Shown one piece after another: positions 15,772 to 27,704 of a stretch of 64,000 nt of DNA. Below the pieces are notes generated by a model. That model worked only from the letters and a program-made list of their open reading frames with translations. It was not told where the DNA came from and did not search any database. Both the position numbers and the translations under genes were made by a program. How positions within the stretch are numbered: position 1 is the stretch's first letter; every line of letters begins with the position of its first letter. Origin of the DNA: Beijerinckia sp. 28-YEA-48 (lineage in GTDB: Bacteria; Pseudomonadota; Alphaproteobacteria; Rhizobiales; Beijerinckiaceae); assembly GCF_900104955.1 (NCBI RefSeq), contig NZ_FNSI01000001.1:62001-126000 (forward strand), written 5' to 3'.

Positions 15772-16575
15772 ATGGATGATTTCGTGCCCGATAGTTTTTT
15801 GGTCTCCGATCTGCAGCCCTCCCCAAACCACGGTGAGCGGCGTGGCTGCGACGGCCCCGATGCCATCATCCTGCACTACACCGGTTTGAGAACGGGCGAT
15901 GAGGAAGCCGCCTGGCGCGCTGATCCCGGCGGCGAGGCGTTGCGCTGGCTGGTCGATCCGGTCTCGCAGGTGTCGAGCCATTATCTGGTGCACGAAGATG
16001 GGCGTATCGTGCAGCTCGTGCGCGAGGCGCGGCGGGCTTGGCATGCGGGACGTTCGTCCTGGGCCGGCGAAACCGACATGAACTCTTTCTCGATCGGCAT
16101 CGAAATCGCCAATGCTGGCCATGATGGCGGCCTGCCGCCGTTTACCGACAAGCAGGTCGAGGCGGTCATCGTGCTTTGTCGCGATATCGCCGCCCGGCAT
16201 CGGATCGAGCCGCAGCGTATTCTCGCGCATTCCGACATCGCGCCCGGTCGCAAGATCGATCCGGGCGAGCGTTTTCCGTGGGACGAATTGCATCGCCAGA
16301 GCGTCGGCCATTGGGTGCAGCCGGAGCCGATTGGCGGTGGCCGATTTTTCGCCCGTGGCGACAGCGGCCAGCCGATCGAAGCGCTGCGGGCGATGCTGGC
16401 CATGTATGGCTATGGCATTGGTGTCGAGGCTCTGTTCGATGAAGAGACCGAGAATGTTGTTGCCGCGTTCCAGCGGCATTTCCGTCCGGCGCGGGTCGAC
16501 GGCGTCGCCGATAGTTCGACCATTCTCACATTGCGCAATCTGATCGCGGCGCTTGATGCGCCGGCGATCGTTTAG
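15772..16575 (+). CDS. N-acetylmuramoyl-L-alanine amidase, AmiD-like, with peptidoglycan-binding domain
   Basis: Zn amidase that cuts the bond between MurNAc and the stem peptide. The Amidase_2 domain spans about residues 12-175, with His35 (IILHYTG), the core SIGIEIANAG, His153 (AHSDIAPGR) and Asp163. A PG_binding_1 domain follows at about 193-262. The length of 267 residues is usual for AmiD. No clear signal peptide or lipobox is seen at the chosen start, so it may act in cytosolic muropeptide recycling or use an unrecognised export route. It is followed 27 bases later by an SDR gene. Confidence 0.9.
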   Translation: MDDFVPDSFLVSDLQPSPNHGERRGCDGPDAIILHYTGLRTGDEEAAWRADPGGEALRWLVDPVSQVSSHYLVHEDGRIVQLVREARRAWHAGRSSWAGETDMNSFSIGIEIANAGHDGGLPPFTDKQVEAVIVLCRDIAARHRIEPQRILAHSDIAPGRKIDPGERFPWDELHRQSVGHWVQPEPIGGGRFFARGDSGQPIEALRAMLAMYGYGIGVEALFDEETENVVAAFQRHFRPARVDGVADSSTILTLRNLIAALDAPAIV

Positions 16576-16602
16576 GCCATTCGTTTGCGTCCAGGAGGCA
16601 AT

Positions 16603-17292
16603 ATGGCAACCTTTCTCATCACCGGGGCGAACAGGGGCATCGGTCTTGAACTCGTGCGTCAGGTCGCCGCCGCCGGCCATCATGTGCTGGCCGCCTGCCG
16701 TGGTCCGGGGCGGGCCAAGGAGCTGATGGCGCTGGAAGGTAAGGATGGTTACGACGTCGAAGTCGTGCCAATGGATGTGACCGAAGCCAATTCGATCGGC
16801 ACGGCGAAAGCCCATATCGGCACGAAGCCGATCCATGTGCTCATCAACAATGCCGGCATCATGGGCGACGATCCGCAATCGCCGCTCGATATGAACTTCG
16901 ATGTGCTGACACGGGTGTTGACCGTCAACACCGTGGCGCCGCTGCGAGTGACGAAGGCCTTTTTGCCCAATGTGGAAGCGACGAAGGGCAAGGTGATCGT
17001 CATTTCCAGCGCCATGGGCAGTTTCGGCTACGAGGAAACGTCGAAGATGGCCTATTGCACGTCGAAGACCGCCGTGAACCGGCTGTTTCGCGGGCTGGCT
17101 TCGGAGTTGCGCCCGAAGGGCGTGGCTGTCGGCATTTTCTCACCCGGCTGGGTGCGCACCGCCATGGGCGGCCCGTCGGCCGCATTGTCGGTGGAAGAGA
17201 GTGTGCGCGGCTTGCTACAGCAGATCGAACGCCTGGACCTTGCGACCAGCGGCAGTTTCAGCAACTACGCCGGTCGCAAGCTCGATTGGTAG
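16603..17292 (+). CDS. short-chain dehydrogenase/reductase
   Basis: Complete SDR of 229 residues. The cofactor motif TGANRGIG is at residues 7-14, NNAG at 82-85, and the catalytic pair Tyr151 and Lys155 (YCTSK) is preceded by the VISSAMGS serine region. It resembles carbonyl reductase or C-factor-like SDRs. The start is the ATG with CCAGGAGG nine bases upstream. It may be co-transcribed with the amidase. It is convergent with metH with a 9-base gap. The substrate is unknown. Confidence 0.88.
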   Translation: MATFLITGANRGIGLELVRQVAAAGHHVLAACRGPGRAKELMALEGKDGYDVEVVPMDVTEANSIGTAKAHIGTKPIHVLINNAGIMGDDPQSPLDMNFDVLTRVLTVNTVAPLRVTKAFLPNVEATKGKVIVISSAMGSFGYEETSKMAYCTSKTAVNRLFRGLASELRPKGVAVGIFSPGWVRTAMGGPSAALSVEESVRGLLQQIERLDLATSGSFSNYAGRKLDW

Positions 17293-17301
17293 TCGGGCCG
17301 C

Positions 17302-21056
<3,755 letters not shown>

Positions 21057-21057
<1 letters not shown>

Positions 21058-21962
21058 TATGCGGCCTCGCGCGCCAGCTGCGGCTTGAGGCCGAGCAGGT
21101 GGCAGATCGCGAACACCAGTTCCGATTTGTTCATCGTGTAGAAGTGGAAATCCTGTACGCCGCGATCAAGCAGGTCGAACACCTGTTCGGCGGCGACGGC
21201 GGCAGCGACAAGGCGGCGTGTCGTCGGATCGTTGTCGAGGCCATCGAAGCGGTCGGCGAGCCATTGCGGCACAAAAGCGCCGGTGCGCTTAGCGAATGAC
21301 GCGGTCTGGCGGAAGTTCTCCACCGGCACGATGCCGGGCAGGATCGGGATGTCGATGCCCGCCGCCCGCACGCGGTCGACATAGCGCAGGTAATGGTCGT
21401 TTTCGAAAAAGAACTGGGTGATGGCGCGCGTGGCGCCGGCATCGATCTTGGCCTTCAGCACATCGATGTCGTCATCGAGCGTGGCGCTCTCGGGATGTTT
21501 TTCGGGATAGGCGGAAACGCTGATCTCGAAATCGCCGAGACGCTTGATGCCGGCGACCAGCGCGGTCGAATTCTCGTAGCCGCCGGGATGGGCGGCGTAA
21601 GCCGTGCCGATGCCACCGAGCGGGTCGCCACGTAGCGCCACCACATGGCGGACGCCAGCATCCCAATAGGCGCGCACCACGTCATCCACTTCATCCTTGG
21701 TCGCGGCGACGCAGGTGAGATGGGCCGCGGGCTTCAAATCGGTTTCGTGGATGATGCGGGAGACGGTGGAGTGGGTGCGTTCGCGCGTCGAACCACCGGC
21801 GCCATAGGTGACGGAGACAAAGCTCGGGCCGATGGGTGCGAGCCGTTCGATGGCATGCCACAGCGCTGTTTCCATCTCCGCTGTCTTGGGCGGAAAGAAT
21901 TCGAACGAGACGCGGAGCGGCCGATTGCTTTGGCGGCTGGGGCGAACAACGTCGAGGCTCAT
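21057..21962 (-). CDS. metF: 5,10-methylenetetrahydrofolate reductase
   Basis: FAD enzyme that makes 5-methyltetrahydrofolate, the methyl donor used by MetH. It is 301 residues long, the usual length for bacterial MetF. The N-terminal SFEFFPPK carries the catalytic Glu. [27 protein letters not shown] and ALRGDPLGG follow in order, and the ITQFFFEND segment is intact. Its start overlaps the stop of the upstream regulator gene by one base, and its stop overlaps metH. The three genes form one tightly packed transcription unit. Confidence 0.96.
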
Positions 21963-22966
21963 CAGGCGATACTCACGGTTGTGGGAACGAGATCGGAAAT
22001 GATGCGGGGGTCGCGGGCGACCCAGAGGGAGACGGTGAGCTTTTCGGGATCGCGCGTGCGCGGCGTCAGGCTGCGATAGCTGACGTTCTCCAGGCCGGTT
22101 TCGCGCATCATCTGTTCGATTTCCTCGCGCGAGAAACCAAGGCGACGATGGGCATGTTCGGTGCGCAGGAATTCCAGCGTATGGGGCGCGAAATCGACGA
22201 CGATCAGGCGGCCACCAGGACGCATGGTACGCGCCGCCTCACGCAAGGCGCGCAACGGATCGTCGAGATAATGCAGAACGAGATGGATGAGGACGAGATC
22301 GTAGCTGTCGCGTTCGACGGGCAGGGCATAGATGTCGCCCTGGCGCAGCTGCACATTGCGGAAGCCGGCCTTGTCGATGCCGGCGCGGGCGACGGCCAGC
22401 ATGGCGGTGGACAGATCGACGCCGACGGCGCGCTCGGCGCGCGCTGCCAGCAGTTCGAGCATGCGCCCCGTGCCGGTGCCCAGATCGAGAACGGAGCGGA
22501 TCTCCTGCTTGCCGACGATGTCGCGGATTGCCGCCTCCAGCTGCTCCTCGGGCACATGGAGCGAGCGGATGCGGTTCCAGTCATCGGCCTGTTCGGCGAA
22601 GTAGCGGGCGGCCTGTTCGGCGCGGGTGCGGCGCACCTCGGCGAGACGGGACCGGTCGGAGACGAATTGCGGGTCGGACGGGTCGATGCGGCGCAGGACG
22701 TCGCGGGCCAAGCCCGCGACGGCGCCCGATTGGGCGAGATGGAAAAAGGCCCAGGCGCCCTCACGGTGCCGGTCGATGAGGCCGGCTTCCGACAGCAATT
22801 TCAGGTGGCGCGAGATACGGGGCTGCGACTGGCCGAGGATGGCGACCAGCTCAGAAACGGTGATTTCAGCCTCTGCGAGAAGCGCGAGCAGCCGCAGCCG
22901 CGTGGGTTCGCCGGCGGCTTCCAGCGCGCCGAGAATCAGGGATAGGGGTGCGATATCATTTGCCAT
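21962..22966 (-). CDS. ArsR-type regulator fused to SAM-dependent methyltransferase (SahR-like)
   Basis: Fusion protein of 334 residues. Residues 10-75 are a winged helix of the ArsR family (TVSELVAILGQSQPRISRHL). Residues about 120-310 are a class I methyltransferase fold with the SAM motif VLDLGTGTG at 159-167. No metal-binding Cys pair is seen, so it is not a metal sensor. It heads the metF-metH operon, with a perfect ATAAAGAT/ATCTTTAT palindrome before it. ArsR-family SahR proteins are known to control methionine-cycle genes in response to S-adenosylhomocysteine. This gene fits that role, with the methyltransferase-like domain as the likely sensor, but that is inference. Confidence 0.85.
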   Translation of the reverse strand: MANDIAPLSLILGALEAAGEPTRLRLLALLAEAEITVSELVAILGQSQPRISRHLKLLSEAGLIDRHREGAWAFFHLAQSGAVAGLARDVLRRIDPSDPQFVSDRSRLAEVRRTRAEQAARYFAEQADDWNRIRSLHVPEEQLEAAIRDIVGKQEIRSVLDLGTGTGRMLELLAARAERAVGVDLSTAMLAVARAGIDKAGFRNVQLRQGDIYALPVERDSYDLVLIHLVLHYLDDPLRALREAARTMRPGGRLIVVDFAPHTLEFLRTEHAHRRLGFSREEIEQMMRETGLENVSYRSLTPRTRDPEKLTVSLWVARDPRIISDLVPTTVSIA

Positions 22967-22988
22967 GAGCTAAGTTTCGCAGAAAGAC

Positions 22989-23004
22989 ATAAAGATATCT
23001 TTAT
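22989..23004. promoter_or_regulatory. perfect 16-bp palindrome, likely operator of the metF-metH operon
   Basis: ATAAAGATATCTTTAT is perfectly self-complementary and lies 22 bases before the start of the ArsR-methyltransferase gene. On the minus strand it directly follows and partly overlaps a TATAGTATAAA stretch that could be the -10 region, so binding would block transcription. The size and symmetry fit an ArsR dimer. The SahR link comes from gene context and from my memory of the motif type. Confidence 0.75.
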
Positions 23005-23303
23005 ACTATACTCGGGGTAGGCGCAAGGATATATCCCACTCAAAAGCAGCAAGGCGTCGAATTGTGGGCAATTGCCCCACGTTGAGACGGTGCAAATGAA
23101 TGGGCGCCCATTGCGGGCAATGGGCGCTTGGGTGCGGCGAAAGGTTCAAAAGGCGCCAGCGGTCGCGTGGCTCGTCGGTGCTTCCGCTGCAGCGAATGCA
23201 TTTATCGGCGCGCGCTTCGAGGCTAATCGCGCTTAAAGATGAGGAAGAGAGGCGCTGCGGCGCGGCTCAGCAAAGTCACGTTTCTACCGAAACGTGATTT
23301 GCT
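23005..23303. other. non-coding stretch upstream of the methionine operon
   Basis: No gene is seen. It contains a short repeated GGGCAATTGCCC-type palindrome near 23066 and GGGCGCCCATTGCGGGCAATGGGCGC near 23101-23127, an inverted repeat that could fold strongly. Beyond these lies the single-hairpin repeat copy at 23270-23306. Confidence 0.4.
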
Positions 23304-23306
23304 CTA
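23270..23306 (-). repeat. bipartite hairpin repeat, first hairpin, supplies the SGNH stop codon
   Basis: The reverse strand reads TAGAGCAAATCACGTTTC, a GGTA loop and GAAACGTGACTTTGC. The leading TAG is the in-frame stop of the SGNH hydrolase gene. The second hairpin of full copies is not recognised downstream. Confidence 0.85.
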
Positions 23307-24179
23307 GGACGCCGGTTTACGGCGGCGCACGAACAGATTGGCGGTGACCGCATTGGCGATATGCTCGGCCATGCACTGATAGCCCATATCGTTGAGATGG
23401 AAGCCGTCGTCAGCCAGCATCTGCATGTTGGCCTTGGTGCGAGCGATAAATTCCATCGCCGAATAGCGCTTCACGTAAAGCACGTTGAGATCGGACGCGA
23501 TGCGGTTGAGGGCGTCGCGGATGGCGAAGTAGTGGGTGTCGCGCGAATAGTTGGGCGTATATTGCAGGCCGACCAGGACCACATCGATGCCCTTGCGCCG
23601 CAAAGCCTTGATGGTTTTGCGCACGGTCGTATCGAAGGTGTCGACCGGCACGTGCTGGATCGCATCGTTGGTGCCGAGCTGCCAGAGCACGACGTCGGGC
23701 TTTATAAGGACCGCTTCGGTCCGCAGCCGGTCGGCGGTGGTTTCGCTGGTCTCGCCGGACACGCCGCGATTAACGACCTCGATGTCGACGCCACGCATCG
23801 ACTTTTCCAGCATGGTCTCGAGCTGCGAGGGATAGTTCTTCTGGCGCGTCGAGGCGCCGATGCCCCAGGTCGAGGAGGAGCCGATAGCGAGAATGCGCAG
23901 CCCTTTGCCGGCCTCAAGCTTGGAGACCATGGAGGCGAGCGGAGCCGGCGAGGCGATCTCCTTGCTCGGCACCGAACATTGCGAGCTCAGCGCATATTGG
24001 ACGACGGAATTGTTGGGATCGGGCGGCTCTGGCGTGGGGACCGCAGCGTTGATGGCCGCGGCCGGGTCGGCGGGGGCTGACGGGCTATCAACAGGCGTAG
24101 ACTGTGCGTGCGCCGTTCCCATGTAGAGAACGGCGGCAAGAAACACACCTGCTTTCAATCCTGTAGACGCGTGCGCCAT
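23304..24179 (-). CDS. SGNH/GDSL hydrolase, secreted
   Basis: Periplasmic esterase or acyl-hydrolase of 291 residues with a signal peptide ending near AHA-Q26. A proline-rich linker to about residue 60 leads to the hydrolase domain. The blocks are IGSSSTWG (catalytic Ser about 102, with Ser replacing the usual Asp of GDS), NRGVSGE, GTND and DGFHLN, which holds the catalytic Asp and His. The first 25 bases overlap the end of the opgC-like gene, so the two are coupled. Together they may add and remove acyl groups on a periplasmic glycan, which is inference. The stop codon comes from the repeat element. Confidence 0.85.
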   Translation of the reverse strand: MAHASTGLKAGVFLAAVLYMGTAHAQSTPVDSPSAPADPAAAINAAVPTPEPPDPNNSVVQYALSSQCSVPSKEIASPAPLASMVSKLEAGKGLRILAIGSSSTWGIGASTRQKNYPSQLETMLEKSMRGVDIEVVNRGVSGETSETTADRLRTEAVLIKPDVVLWQLGTNDAIQHVPVDTFDTTVRKTIKALRRKGIDVVLVGLQYTPNYSRDTHYFAIRDALNRIASDLNVLYVKRYSAMEFIARTKANMQMLADDGFHLNDMGYQCMAEHIANAVTANLFVRRRKPAS

Positions 24180-25285
24180 TCAGATACCCAGGCCGTGGCG
24201 CTCATGGCGCCAACTCCGACGATTACCACAATTGTATCTACTAACAAACTGTGAGCAACAGCGAACCTGACAATCTGTCCGCCGAGACTGAACAAAGAGC
24301 CTACACAGAAAACATTGAGCGAATTGCGACCCAACATGGAAAAAAAGCGCGCCAGCGGTCGTGCATACTTAAGGATAAGCCAAAAACTGCCACCGACGAA
24401 GGCGACGAGACCAAGCGCATGGATGTAGCGCAGCGGCGTCAAAAAGGTCTTATCGGCGACAAAAAACAGAAATGGTTCAGGGACTTCGAGGGGCTCAGGG
24501 TACCAATGGTGGACCGTGCCGATATAGCCGACGAGGACGATGGAGCCGCCGATGATCCGGATCGGTGCCTTCCACTTCTCGATGGCCGATGTGACCGGGC
24601 CGCGGCCGCCGAGAACGAAGCCGGTGACGAAAATCAGCTGCCAGGCGAGCGGATTGAAATACCAGCGGCCTTCGACCGGGTAGGTCGGGATGTTGATGCC
24701 GGTGGCCAGGGTCGCGGCCCAGATGAGGAGGGACAGCGGCAGGAGGGCCGCGGGCAGGAAGCGATGAATCAGGGCAATGATCGGCCCCATCGCCATCAGC
24801 ACAACATAGAGCGGCAGAATGTCGAAATAGCCGAGCTGGTGGGACAGAAGAACCAAGCCGATATGCGCGGCCACCGGCGCATCGAACACCGCCGACGCAT
24901 TATTCCATTGTAAAATAAGCGAATTGTCGAGAAGCAGGGCGGTCGCTGCGATCATCGCGATGGCGATGGCCGAGATCCCCAGTTGGGCGAAATACAGCGT
25001 CATGGCCCGGCCGCCGAGGCGCAGTGTCAGACGCATCGGCGAAATCGCCTTGGGCTGGCTGTCGACCAGGATGCGCAGCGACCAGCCGGCGAGGAGCACG
25101 AAAAGCTCGGCCGAATCAGTGTAGCCGAAATTCTTGTGGGTAAACTGCTCGTACCAGAGCCCCGGAATGTGATTCATGAAGATCGAGACAAGCGCGAAGC
25201 CGCGCCAGAAATCGATTTCATTGGGCGCGCGTGTCGACTTTGTTCGCGGTGCGGCCCGAATGGCCGAAGCTGCAACGTCGTTCAT
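24155..25285 (-). CDS. opgC: OpgC family membrane acyltransferase
   Basis: Integral membrane protein of 376 residues with about ten hydrophobic segments. The N-terminal EIDFWRGFALVSIFMNHIPG, YTDSAELFVLLAGWSLR and SHQLGYFDILPLYVVLM are hallmarks of OpgC, which transfers succinyl groups to osmoregulated periplasmic glucans. The Arg and His of RGFALVSIFMNH match the acyltransferase-3 active site. It overlaps the following SGNH hydrolase gene by 25 bases. No opgG/opgH or ndvB genes lie nearby, so the acceptor glycan is uncertain. Confidence 0.85.
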   Translation of the reverse strand: MNDVAASAIRAAPRTKSTRAPNEIDFWRGFALVSIFMNHIPGLWYEQFTHKNFGYTDSAELFVLLAGWSLRILVDSQPKAISPMRLTLRLGGRAMTLYFAQLGISAIAIAMIAATALLLDNSLILQWNNASAVFDAPVAAHIGLVLLSHQLGYFDILPLYVVLMAMGPIIALIHRFLPAALLPLSLLIWAATLATGINIPTYPVEGRWYFNPLAWQLIFVTGFVLGGRGPVTSAIEKWKAPIRIIGGSIVLVGYIGTVHHWYPEPLEVPEPFLFFVADKTFLTPLRYIHALGLVAFVGGSFWLILKYARPLARFFSMLGRNSLNVFCVGSLFSLGGQIVRFAVAHSLLVDTIVVIVGVGAMSATAWVSEWRTRLQD

Positions 25286-25329
25286 GCTGAAGGCGAACCG
25301 GTTTCCTGCGGCGGTGGGGGAGGGCAGTA

Positions 25330-25432
25330 GCGTTTCATAGTTCGGCGGTATCGCCGAACGCCATGAAGACGCGTCCCAAACTCAAACTCGGGCAAATCGC
25401 GTTTCTCTCGAAACCTGATTTGCCCCAGCTCT
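25330..25432 (-). repeat. bipartite hairpin repeat, full copy, inverted
   Basis: Read on the minus strand it has both hairpins: GGCAAATCAGGTTTC/GAAACGCGATTTGCC, then GACGCGTCTTCATGGC, then GTTCGGCGATACCGCCGAAC and TATGAAAC. The order and linker match the copy after murG almost base for base in the second half. It lies between the divergent opgC and mraZ genes and makes no stop codon here. Confidence 0.88.
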
Positions 25433-25603
25433 AAGGGCTGCCCGCTGTGGTGTCGATAGGTGGAAATCCGTGGAAGCGACTGATCCGCCTAAGTTGATTG
25501 GAATGTGATCGCGACTTCTCAACCTTTCATTAACGTCAACGAGAGCTAATGCAGGGCGGAATGGGAACGTCCCATTTCGATTCACTTGCTTCCCTTTGGC
25601 TCG

Positions 25604-25633
25604 TTGACGCCCATATTTTCCCATGCTATCCCA
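25604..25633. promoter_or_regulatory. dcw cluster promoter with three MraZ boxes
   Basis: Three five-base boxes (GCCCA, TCCCA, TCCCA; TGGGN on the minus strand) at 25609, 25619 and 25629 are separated by exactly five bases. This is the arrangement of MraZ binding sites known in E. coli. A TTGACG -35 hexamer at 25604 with TATCCC 17 bases later at 25627 overlaps them, so MraZ bound here would block initiation. The boxes lie 138 bases before the mraZ start. Confidence 0.8.
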
Positions 25634-25770
25634 AATCATACCGCGCGTTTCAGTGACCTGGCGTAACGGGACAGCGGGATTGCATCTGCGATCCGCGTTG
25701 ACCTTGGACGGCACGATTGCGTTGCGCGGCTCAGTGCCTGCTTTGGCGTCTGCGTTGCCTGGTGAATGCG

Positions 25771-26259
25771 TTGGATCGGTTCGTCTCGAATTTCACCAAC
25801 CGGCTCGACAGCAAGGGCCGGATCTCCATCCCGGCTTCATTCCGAACCGTGCTGGCGAAGGATGGATTCGAGGGTCTCTACGTGCATCGCGCGTTGGATG
25901 CGCAGGCGCTGGATTGCGGCGGCCACGCTCTGATGCGGGAAATCGATGGGGTTCTGGGGCGCTTCGCGACCTATACGGACGATCACGATGTCTATTCGAC
26001 GGCCCTGTTGGGAACGAGCGAGATTCTGAAGGTCGATCCGGAAGGCCGGATCATTCTTTCGGACGCCGCGAAGACCTGGCTGGGCATAGAGGCCGAAGCG
26101 ACCTTCGTCGGGCAGGGGTACAAATTTCAGATCTGGGAGCCGAAACGTTTCGAAGCGTATCTGGACGAGGCCAGAAACCGGGTACGCGACCTTCGAAAAC
26201 AGATCGGCGCCAGTCACGCGGGGACGGTTCCACCGCAGCCTCGGGGAGTACAGGAATGA
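25771..26259 (+). CDS. mraZ: MraZ transcriptional regulator of the dcw cluster
   Basis: AbrB-like DNA-binding protein, first gene of the division and cell-wall cluster, and a repressor of its own operon in the species studied. It contains the duplicated MraZ fold: [19 protein letters not shown] near the N-terminus and [21 protein letters not shown] in the second half. The usual family N-terminus MDRFVSN is obtained only from a TTG start with GGTGA upstream, giving 162 residues; a GTG three codons earlier is the alternative. Its stop overlaps the rsmH start (ATGA). Confidence 0.9.
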   Translation: MDRFVSNFTNRLDSKGRISIPASFRTVLAKDGFEGLYVHRALDAQALDCGGHALMREIDGVLGRFATYTDDHDVYSTALLGTSEILKVDPEGRIILSDAAKTWLGIEAEATFVGQGYKFQIWEPKRFEAYLDEARNRVRDLRKQIGASHAGTVPPQPRGVQE

Positions 26260-27296
26260 CATCGGGTCGCGGGAACGAATCTTCGGTTCCCGATGGCGGA
26301 CTGACCCGACATGTCCCTGTACTCCTCGAGGCGGTTGCCCACACCCTCGCACCGGTTTCCGACCAGCTCTATCTCGATGGCACGTTCGGCGCTGGCGGTT
26401 ACAGCCGCGCCATTCTGGCGATCGCGGGCACGCGCGTTTTGGCGCTCGACCGCGATCCCAATGCCATTCGGGACGGTCAGGCGATGGTGGCTGCCATGGG
26501 CGGCCGGTTAATGCTGGAACAAGCTGAGTTCTCGCAGATGGACACGGTCGCGGCGGGGCTTGGACTTGCCGCCTTCGACGGCATTGTTCTGGATATCGGC
26601 GTGTCGTCGATGCAGATCGACGATGGCGCGCGCGGCTTCTCCTTTCGGCATGACGGACCGCTCGACATGCGCATGGCGCAGGTGGGCCGCAGCGCCGCCG
26701 ATATCGTCAATGAAGCCAGCGCTGAGGAGCTGGCCGATATCCTTTATTATTATGGTGAGGAGCGGCAGTCGCGGCGCATCGCTCGCGCCATCGTTGCAGC
26801 GCGTACAGAGGCGCCGATCACGACGACGCGGGTTTTGGCCGATCTCGTCCAGAAAGCGGCTCCAGCCAAGCCGACGCAGATCCATCCGGCGACCCGCACG
26901 TTTCAGGCGCTGCGCATCGCCGTCAACGATGAACTTGGCGAACTCGTGCGTGCGCTCGGCGCCGCCGAAACGCTGCTGCGGCCGGGCGGGCGGCTGGTGG
27001 TTGTCAGCTTTCATTCGCTCGAAGACCGGATCGTCAAACAGTTTTTGGCCGAGCGTTCCGGACGCGGGCAGGCGCGCTCACGGCTTTTGCCGGGCGAGCC
27101 GGTGCCGCCGCCGCCGACTTTCGAACTGCCGTCGGGTCAACCGGTTGGCGCGTCCGACACCGAATTGACCGGCAATCCACGGGCCCGCTCAGCCAAATTG
27201 CGCTGGGCTGTGCGCACCCAAGCGCCGACCCGGCCGGTATCCCAAGATGTTCTTCGCCTCGCGGCTCTGCCCGTGCGCGAACCGAAGCGAGGCTGA
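26256..27296 (+). CDS. rsmH: 16S rRNA (cytosine-1402-N4)-methyltransferase
   Basis: Methylates N4 of C1402 in the ribosomal P site. It is 346 residues with HVPVLLEAV at the start of the domain, the SAM site [36 protein letters not shown] and the C-terminal [17 protein letters not shown], all hallmarks of RsmH (MraW). The start ATG overlaps the mraZ stop by four bases. A Pro-rich tail (PPPPTF) follows the domain as in other alphaproteobacteria. One base separates it from ftsL. Confidence 0.96.
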   Translation: MTSGRGNESSVPDGGLTRHVPVLLEAVAHTLAPVSDQLYLDGTFGAGGYSRAILAIAGTRVLALDRDPNAIRDGQAMVAAMGGRLMLEQAEFSQMDTVAAGLGLAAFDGIVLDIGVSSMQIDDGARGFSFRHDGPLDMRMAQVGRSAADIVNEASAEELADILYYYGEERQSRRIARAIVAARTEAPITTTRVLADLVQKAAPAKPTQIHPATRTFQALRIAVNDELGELVRALGAAETLLRPGGRLVVVSFHSLEDRIVKQFLAERSGRGQARSRLLPGEPVPPPPTFELPSGQPVGASDTELTGNPRARSAKLRWAVRTQAPTRPVSQDVLRLAALPVREPKRG

Positions 27297-27297
27297 A

Positions 27298-27702
27298 ATG
27301 TTCCGTACCCTCAATGTGGTCGCAATTCTAGCGCTGATCGGCGCGGCGATTTACGCCTATTCGATCAAATACGAGACCATTCTGTTCGCCGAACAAATTT
27401 TGAAAATGAAGAACGCCAACCAGCAGGAGCGCGACCAGATCGCCATGATGCGGGCGGAATTCGCCCATCTTATCCGTCCCGGTCGCATCCAGGCCCTGGC
27501 GGACAAACATCTCGATCTCAAGCAGCTCTCTATTGATCAGATCGTTCAGCCGCAGGACCTGCCGGAGCGGGCGCCATGGGTCGATAGCATCGGCAAGAAG
27601 CTCGATCTGCTTGGCCTTGGTGAAGCGACGCCGATGCCGCGTGATGTCACGGGTTCGACGCGCGGCGCCGCTACGCCGAAACAGAATGCGGAGGCGCGCT
27701 AA
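27298..27702 (+). CDS. ftsL: cell division protein FtsL
   Basis: Small bitopic protein of 134 residues. Residues 1-25 contain one membrane span (VVAILALIGAAIYAYSI), followed by a coiled-coil stretch rich in Glu, Gln and Met (to about residue 60) and a periplasmic tail. This is the layout of FtsL, which joins FtsB and FtsQ and activates FtsWI. Sequence conservation in this family is low, and the call rests on layout and on the place between rsmH and ftsI. Confidence 0.88.
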   Translation: MFRTLNVVAILALIGAAIYAYSIKYETILFAEQILKMKNANQQERDQIAMMRAEFAHLIRPGRIQALADKHLDLKQLSIDQIVQPQDLPERAPWVDSIGKKLDLLGLGEATPMPRDVTGSTRGAATPKQNAEAR

Positions 27703-27704
27703 TC

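Noticed and set aside
25623..26255. Extension of rsmH upstream to 25623
   Set aside because: The frame is open, but it overlaps mraZ in another frame; the ATG overlapping the mraZ stop gives the normal RsmH N-terminus.
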